Part shown: positions 60,484-64,000 of the stretch, one piece after another
Layout of the letters: every line of letters begins with the position of its first letter
Position numbering within the stretch: position 1 is the stretch's first letter
Assembly: GCA_020636475.1 (NCBI GenBank)
Contig: JACJXU010000007.1
Coordinates: forward strand, 1-64,000
Reading direction: 5' to 3'
From: Chitinophagales bacterium
GTDB lineage: Bacteria; Bacteroidota; Bacteroidia; Chitinophagales; UBA2359
Length of the DNA stretch: 64,000 bases
Program-made: the position numbers and the translations under genes
The notes under the pieces: model-generated
What the model was told of the DNA's origin: nothing
What the model saw: the letters and a program-made list of their open reading frames with translations, nothing else
Database searches by the model: none

Positions 60484-60491
60484 TAAATTTG
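60484..60491 (+). promoter_or_regulatory. -7 promoter element of the SCP2 gene
   Basis: TAAATTTG on the plus strand ends 10 bp before the ATG at 60502, so the message would be nearly leaderless. Confidence 0.4.
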
Positions 60492-60501
60492 AACCTAAAA
60501 A

Positions 60502-60849
60502 ATGACAGAAACACCAACTAAAGCAGCAGATATTATTAGGTCTTTGCCGCAAAGATTTAAAAAAAATGAAGTAGATCCCGGCACACAAAGTGTTTTTCAC
60601 TTCGATATTTCGGGTAAAAATGGCGGACAATTCACCGTTTATGTAGATGAAAACGAATGTCGTGTAGTAGATGGTCTTGAAGGTGAAGCGGAATGTATGA
60701 TAAAAGCGCAAGACGATGTGTACGAAGAAGTAGAACTGGGAAAACGAAACGCGCAAATGGCAGTTTTTATGGGAAAAATAAAAATTAGTAATTTGCCTAA
60801 GATGCTCCAGTTTATCAATTTGTTCGACCGTTTGTACAAACGCAATTAA
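60502..60849 (+). CDS. SCP2 sterol-binding domain protein
   Basis: A 115-residue cytoplasmic single-domain SCP2 protein. The sequence shows the typical V-F-H-F-D-I-S-G-K-N-G-G-Q-F-T-V-Y-V-D strand, E-C-M-I-K-A-Q-D-D-V-Y-E and M-A-V-F-M-G-K-I-K-I-S-N-L-P-K near the end. Such proteins bind fatty acids or other lipids and carry them; in Bacteroidota the exact cargo is not known. The start is ATG 60502. A terminator follows right after the stop, and its hairpin overlaps the region upstream of carA. Confidence 0.9.
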   Translation: MTETPTKAADIIRSLPQRFKKNEVDPGTQSVFHFDISGKNGGQFTVYVDENECRVVDGLEGEAECMIKAQDDVYEEVELGKRNAQMAVFMGKIKISNLPKMLQFINLFDRLYKRN

Positions 60850-60855
60850 AATAGG

Positions 60856-60880
60856 AAAAGGGCTTTATGCCCTTTTTTTT
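60856..60880 (+). terminator. Terminator after the SCP2 gene
   Basis: Stem AAAAGGGC (60856-60863), loop TTTAT, GCCCTTTT (60869-60876), then more T to 60880. It lies 7 bp after the SCP2 stop. Confidence 0.85.
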
Positions 60881-60914
60881 ATACCTTTTTTGTAAGATTT
60901 TAATGTTCAAATCA

Positions 60915-62015
60915 ATGGCTTCTCAAGCAGTGCTACTTTTGGAAGATGGTACCTTTTTTGAAGGAAAAGCTGCCGGTGTCGCAACTACGGCAATAGGCGA
61001 ACTTTGTTTTAATACCGGAATGACCGGCTACCAAGAACTTTTTTCCGACCCTTCGTATTTTGGGCAAATTTTGGTAAATACCCACGTGCATATTGGCAAC
61101 TACGGTGCCATAGCAGAAGAAGTAGAGTCCGACAAAATGCAAATCGCCGGATTAGTATGCAAAGATTTTAACGATAATTTTTCCCGCCAAAAAGACAGCT
61201 TTTCCCTACAAAAGTATTTTGAACGCTACCAAAAACCTGTAATCTACAACATAGACACACGCAGCATCGTTCGCTACATTCGCGATAGAGGGGTGATGAA
61301 TGCCATTTTATCAACCGAAACAAGCGACATTGACCAACTGCGCCAACAACTCCTGCAAGCACCGTCTATGCAAGGCTTAGAACTGGCTTCGATGGTTTCT
61401 ACCCCACAGCCATACTTTTTCGGCAATCCGGCGGCACAATTCAAAGTAGCGGTATTAGATTTTGGCGTAAAACGCAATATGTTGCGCTGTTTGGCGGAAA
61501 ACGATTGTTATGTACAAGTTTTTCCGGCAAAAACAACTTTTAAAGAAATGGCAACTTGGCAACCCGATGGTTATTTTGTTTCCAACGGTCCCGGCGACCC
61601 TGCCAGTATGGATTATGCTGTTGCAACGGTACAAAATATTCTCGCCGCCGAAAAACCCTTATTTGGTATTTGTTTGGGGCATCAGCTTTTAGCATTAGCC
61701 AATGGTTGCAGCACCTACAAAATGCACCATGGACACAGAGGTATCAATCAACCCGTTTTAAACCTGAAAACGGGGCGCGGCGAAATTACCAGCCAAAATC
61801 ATGGTTTTGTAGTAGATACGGCATCGGTTGAAGCACAAAACGAATGGGTAGAAATTACGCATCGAAATCTCAACGACCAAAGTGTAGAAGGTATAAGCGT
61901 GCGTCAGAAACCTGCTTTTTCCGTACAATATCATCCCGAAGCATCGCCGGGTACACATGATTCGCGCTACTTATTTCAGCAGTTCAGCCAACTGATGCTG
62001 CAATACAAAGTTTAG
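60915..62015 (+). CDS. carA: Carbamoyl phosphate synthase small subunit
   Basis: The glutaminase subunit that delivers ammonia to CarB for arginine and pyrimidine synthesis. From ATG 60915 (M-A-S-Q-A-V-L-L-L-E-D-G-T) it has 366 residues; an ATG at 60903 would add 4, and one inside the terminator hairpin at 60867 is not credible. Motifs: F-N-T-G-M-T-G-Y-Q-E-L, the class I amidotransferase nucleophile in F-G-I-C-L-G-H-Q-L, and the His-Glu pair in V-Q-Y-H-P-E-A-S-P-G. No carB is in the window. It ends 4 bp into the convergent sulfotransferase gene. Confidence 0.96.
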   Translation: MASQAVLLLEDGTFFEGKAAGVATTAIGELCFNTGMTGYQELFSDPSYFGQILVNTHVHIGNYGAIAEEVESDKMQIAGLVCKDFNDNFSRQKDSFSLQKYFERYQKPVIYNIDTRSIVRYIRDRGVMNAILSTETSDIDQLRQQLLQAPSMQGLELASMVSTPQPYFFGNPAAQFKVAVLDFGVKRNMLRCLAENDCYVQVFPAKTTFKEMATWQPDGYFVSNGPGDPASMDYAVATVQNILAAEKPLFGICLGHQLLALANGCSTYKMHHGHRGINQPVLNLKTGRGEITSQNHGFVVDTASVEAQNEWVEITHRNLNDQSVEGISVRQKPAFSVQYHPEASPGTHDSRYLFQQFSQLMLQYKV

Positions 62016-62833
62016 CGGTAATCCAATTTTTGCAAATACGGCTCCAACAAATTATTTAACAAAGCCAACTCCTCTTCCGTAAGCGATTTTGTGTAGTTTT
62101 TATTAGAACCGGAATATATTTCCCACGAATGTAGTTTTTGTGCAAATGTTTCGCTCGGTGGCAAATGTACAAAGTCAAGAATTTGCTGCATAAAATCATT
62201 TCTGTTCTGCACAAAATCTTCGTAATACACCTGTAAAAAATCAAATTGCTTCAATTTTTCTTTATCTCGCTGAAACGCAGCAAACATATCTACGTACTCG
62301 CGGATGAGCGAAGCAGTAGTTTTTTGCGAAAATGTTTCCAAGTTATCCTCGTATCCCCATCGTAATTTGTAATACGACATCACTACGGCGCGCGGGTCGC
62401 GGTCAATCCAAATAAGTTTAGGATTTTCAAACAAAGCGTCCAACACTTCGTAGCGCGCGTAGCCCGTGAGTTTAAAAATAAATCTTTCTTTTCCCGTAAA
62501 ATACTTAATTCGCAAAATACTTTCCCTACACTTTTCGAGCGCATCAGTCGAAAAATTCACTCCTTGCGGATTGTCAAAATCAGGAAAAAAATAATGCCAA
62601 AAACCATAGGCTTCTCCCGCACGCGGAAAATCTTGCTTATAGCGCGAAAAACGCTCAAACCACCCAATATCTTGCAAGCGATTGAGCGTACTGATAGCCG
62701 AAAATTTAGGAAATTTATTTAAATACGTAGAAATCCAATACAGCAATGGATGCAGCGACAAAATATCGTTGAGTAACGTAGAACCACTGCGCCCGGGACC
62801 GTGAAGAATGATAACATTTTTTATTTTATCCAA
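62012..62833 (-). CDS. Sulfotransferase-family protein
   Basis: A 273-residue cytoplasmic sulfotransferase-like protein. The start is taken as TTG 62833 (x-D-K-I-K-N-V-I-I-L-H-G), 10 bp after the GH31 stop. The 5'-phosphosulfate loop is G-P-G-R-S-G-S-T-L-L and the 3'-phosphate part I-D-R-D-P-R-A-V-V-M-S-Y-Y, which bind PAPS in the family. The rest (Y-K-Q-D-F-P-R-A-G-E-A, Y-G-F-W-H-Y-F) is typical of bacterial members. The substrate is unknown; with a GH31 glycosidase upstream on the same strand, a sulfated glycan or lipid is a fair guess. It ends 4 bp into the convergent carA. Confidence 0.83.
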   Translation of the reverse strand: MDKIKNVIILHGPGRSGSTLLNDILSLHPLLYWISTYLNKFPKFSAISTLNRLQDIGWFERFSRYKQDFPRAGEAYGFWHYFFPDFDNPQGVNFSTDALEKCRESILRIKYFTGKERFIFKLTGYARYEVLDALFENPKLIWIDRDPRAVVMSYYKLRWGYEDNLETFSQKTTASLIREYVDMFAAFQRDKEKLKQFDFLQVYYEDFVQNRNDFMQQILDFVHLPPSETFAQKLHSWEIYSGSNKNYTKSLTEEELALLNNLLEPYLQKLDYR

Positions 62834-62843
62834 ACCCGAAATC

Positions 62844-64000
62844 CTATTTTTCTTGTATAACAATACGCACCTCTTGGTTGCTATTTTCAAACATAACAAA
62901 AGGAAGTTGCGAAATCATTTTAGATTGGTCTGCCATATTTCCCAAAGGGTCGAAACTGGAAATAGGCTTTACAAAATAATAATCTTCAAAATGCAAATCC
63001 ATTTCTTTTTTATGTACCAACACTTTTGTTTTCCGCGAAAAATGATGCAAACAAAGTTTTATGGTATCAAAATGCGAAACAAAAGAACCTGCTGCTTTAG
63101 CCAACGTAAATGTTTTTTCGCTTGCATTCCAATGTAATTCGCGTTGGAAATATACCTTTTTTTGGTAGTCAAAACTCTCACCATCATCTTCATAATACAC
63201 AAAAATATTGTTCGTACTGCCATTGTAAAGATGTATAGTTAAGGTTTTTTCGGGAAGCTCGCGCGTGTGTTGTACCAACGATTGCACAGGAATAATTGCC
63301 GATTCTTTTACAAAAACAGGCAATTTTTCGATAGGCGTTTCTACAAAATGAACTTTGCCGCCCTCGAAAACTTGGTCATTAAAAAAGTCATACCATTTTC
63401 CGGTAGGCAAATACACTTTATTTATTTTTTGTACGCTATCGCAAGGCGCAACCAGCAAATCTTTTCCGAAAAAATATTGATTTTGAAAGTCACCGCTGTA
63501 AATATTCGCATCAAAAGGATACGCAAAAGCCATACTGCGCTGTACGGGCATACCATTTTGGCTTGCTTCGTAAAATGAACTGTACAAATAAGGCAGCATT
63601 TGATAGCGCAAACTAATATAGTTGCGGGCAATATCTTCGGCTGCTTCGCCGTAGCTCCAAGGTTCGGAGTCGTGGCTGTTTATCATTGTATGTCCTCTAA
63701 AAAAAGGCGAAAACGCACCAATAGAAACCCAGCGCGCATACAAGTCGGGCGAGGCATCGCCTACAAAACCACCACAATCGTAGCCCGAAAAAGCAAAACC
63801 GCTAATGCCGAGACTATTTACCAAACGCACGCCCAGCAACATATGACTGTCGGACGCAACATTGTCGCCTGTCCACTTAGCAGTATAGCGTTGTGCGCCG
63901 GAGAAAGCAGCGCGGGTAAGAATAAAAGGACGCTTGTTTTTCAGTGCCGCCACCGCTCCTTCGTACGAAGCGCGCGTCATTTGCATGCCATACACATTGC
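62844..64000 (-). CDS. GH31 alpha-glucosidase-like, 5' end outside window
   Basis: The visible 385 codons are the C-terminal part of a glycoside hydrolase family 31 enzyme. The catalytic acid/base region is clear (R-P-F-I-L-T-R-A-A-F-S-G, Y-T-A-K-W-T-G-D-N), then G-Y-D-C-G-G-F and F-F-R-G-H. The nucleophile Asp of the W-x-D-M motif is upstream of the window. The C-terminal beta-domain follows (V-Y-L-P-T-G-K-W-Y-D-F-F). It hydrolyses alpha-glycosidic bonds. N-terminal part and signal are not visible. The stop TAG (62846-62844) is 10 bp before the sulfotransferase start, so an operon is likely. Confidence 0.93.
   Translation of the reverse strand, partial: NVYGMQMTRASYEGAVAALKNKRPFILTRAAFSGAQRYTAKWTGDNVASDSHMLLGVRLVNSLGISGFAFSGYDCGGFVGDASPDLYARWVSIGAFSPFFRGHTMINSHDSEPWSYGEAAEDIARNYISLRYQMLPYLYSSFYEASQNGMPVQRSMAFAYPFDANIYSGDFQNQYFFGKDLLVAPCDSVQKINKVYLPTGKWYDFFNDQVFEGGKVHFVETPIEKLPVFVKESAIIPVQSLVQHTRELPEKTLTIHLYNGSTNNIFVYYEDDGESFDYQKKVYFQRELHWNASEKTFTLAKAAGSFVSHFDTIKLCLHHFSRKTKVLVHKKEMDLHFEDYYFVKPISSFDPLGNMADQSKMISQLPFVMFENSNQEVRIVIQEK

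Noticed and set aside
1..64000. CRISPR array, rRNA operon, complete IS element or prophage
   Set aside because: No regular spacer-repeat pattern, no rRNA-like sequence, no transposase with terminal repeats and no phage structural genes were seen.

Overview
The window looks like chromosomal DNA of a member of the Bacteroidota, probably of the Chitinophagia/Saprospiria type, although the exact genus cannot be read from the sequence. The evidence is the set of type IX secretion (T9SS) cargo proteins with type A or type B (gliding-motility-associated) C-terminal sorting domains, a PorQ-like T9SS component, DUF4270, DUF3570 and DUF4266 proteins, an OmpA protein with thrombospondin-3 repeats, AT-rich DNA, and many promoters of the Bacteroidota form TAnnTTTG. 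No rRNA, CRISPR array, complete insertion sequence or prophage was seen. One tRNA (Gln, anticodon TTG) is present.

Layout. 1-7.7 kb: a TPR protein running off the left edge, fmt, a lipoprotein, a seven-repeat propeller protein, and an operon of a 47-residue membrane protein, a sodium/solute symporter and a PP1-like phosphatase. 7.8-14.8 kb: two lipoproteins, the larger with a 12-C homopolymer at its start, then a large matrixin-like secreted metalloprotease with four 288-bp tandem repeats. 15-23.6 kb: MlaE/MlaF-type transporter, a type B T9SS cargo protein, a dihaem cytochrome-like lipoprotein, and the glgA-type synthase / cupin / DUF4270 / glmS gene run. 23.8-31.3 kb: a membrane redoxin fusion, a flavin oxidoreductase, a TrpF-like protein without the usual active site, trmB, an internally deleted Rpn nuclease, dtd, tRNA-Gln, nhaD and a zinc phospholipase/nuclease-like protein. 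31.3-44.4 kb: a thioredoxin / ApbE / DUF4266 / DUF3570 operon, purK-purE, OmpA, an A-type Fe-S carrier, topA, an ECF sigma factor with a small partner, and ruvB. 44.6-48.8 kb: pcm, mazG, two tandem double TonB_C proteins and a Tat-exported metallophosphoesterase.

48.9-50.1 kb is the most accessory-looking part. It holds a small protein with an aromatic tail, a SecB-like chaperone and a protein resembling ADP-ribosyltransferase-fold families. This has the parts of a toxin-antitoxin-chaperone system and is the best candidate for an undescribed system. 50.5-64 kb: hemL, two T9SS cargo proteins (a sortilin-like propeller and PhoD), an AT-rich orphan, porQ, pckA, an SCP2-domain protein, carA, a sulfotransferase and a GH31 glycosidase cut by the right edge.

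Most genes are core metabolism, genome maintenance and envelope functions in short operons. The extracellular theme is strong: cargo proteins made here would use T9SS, to which PorQ belongs. The features most worth follow-up are the chaperone cassette, the poly-C tract that leaves a signal peptide out of frame, the ApbE/DUF4266 redox operon, the Rpn deletion scar and the small membrane protein overlapping the symporter. All family assignments come from reading motifs; no database search was run.
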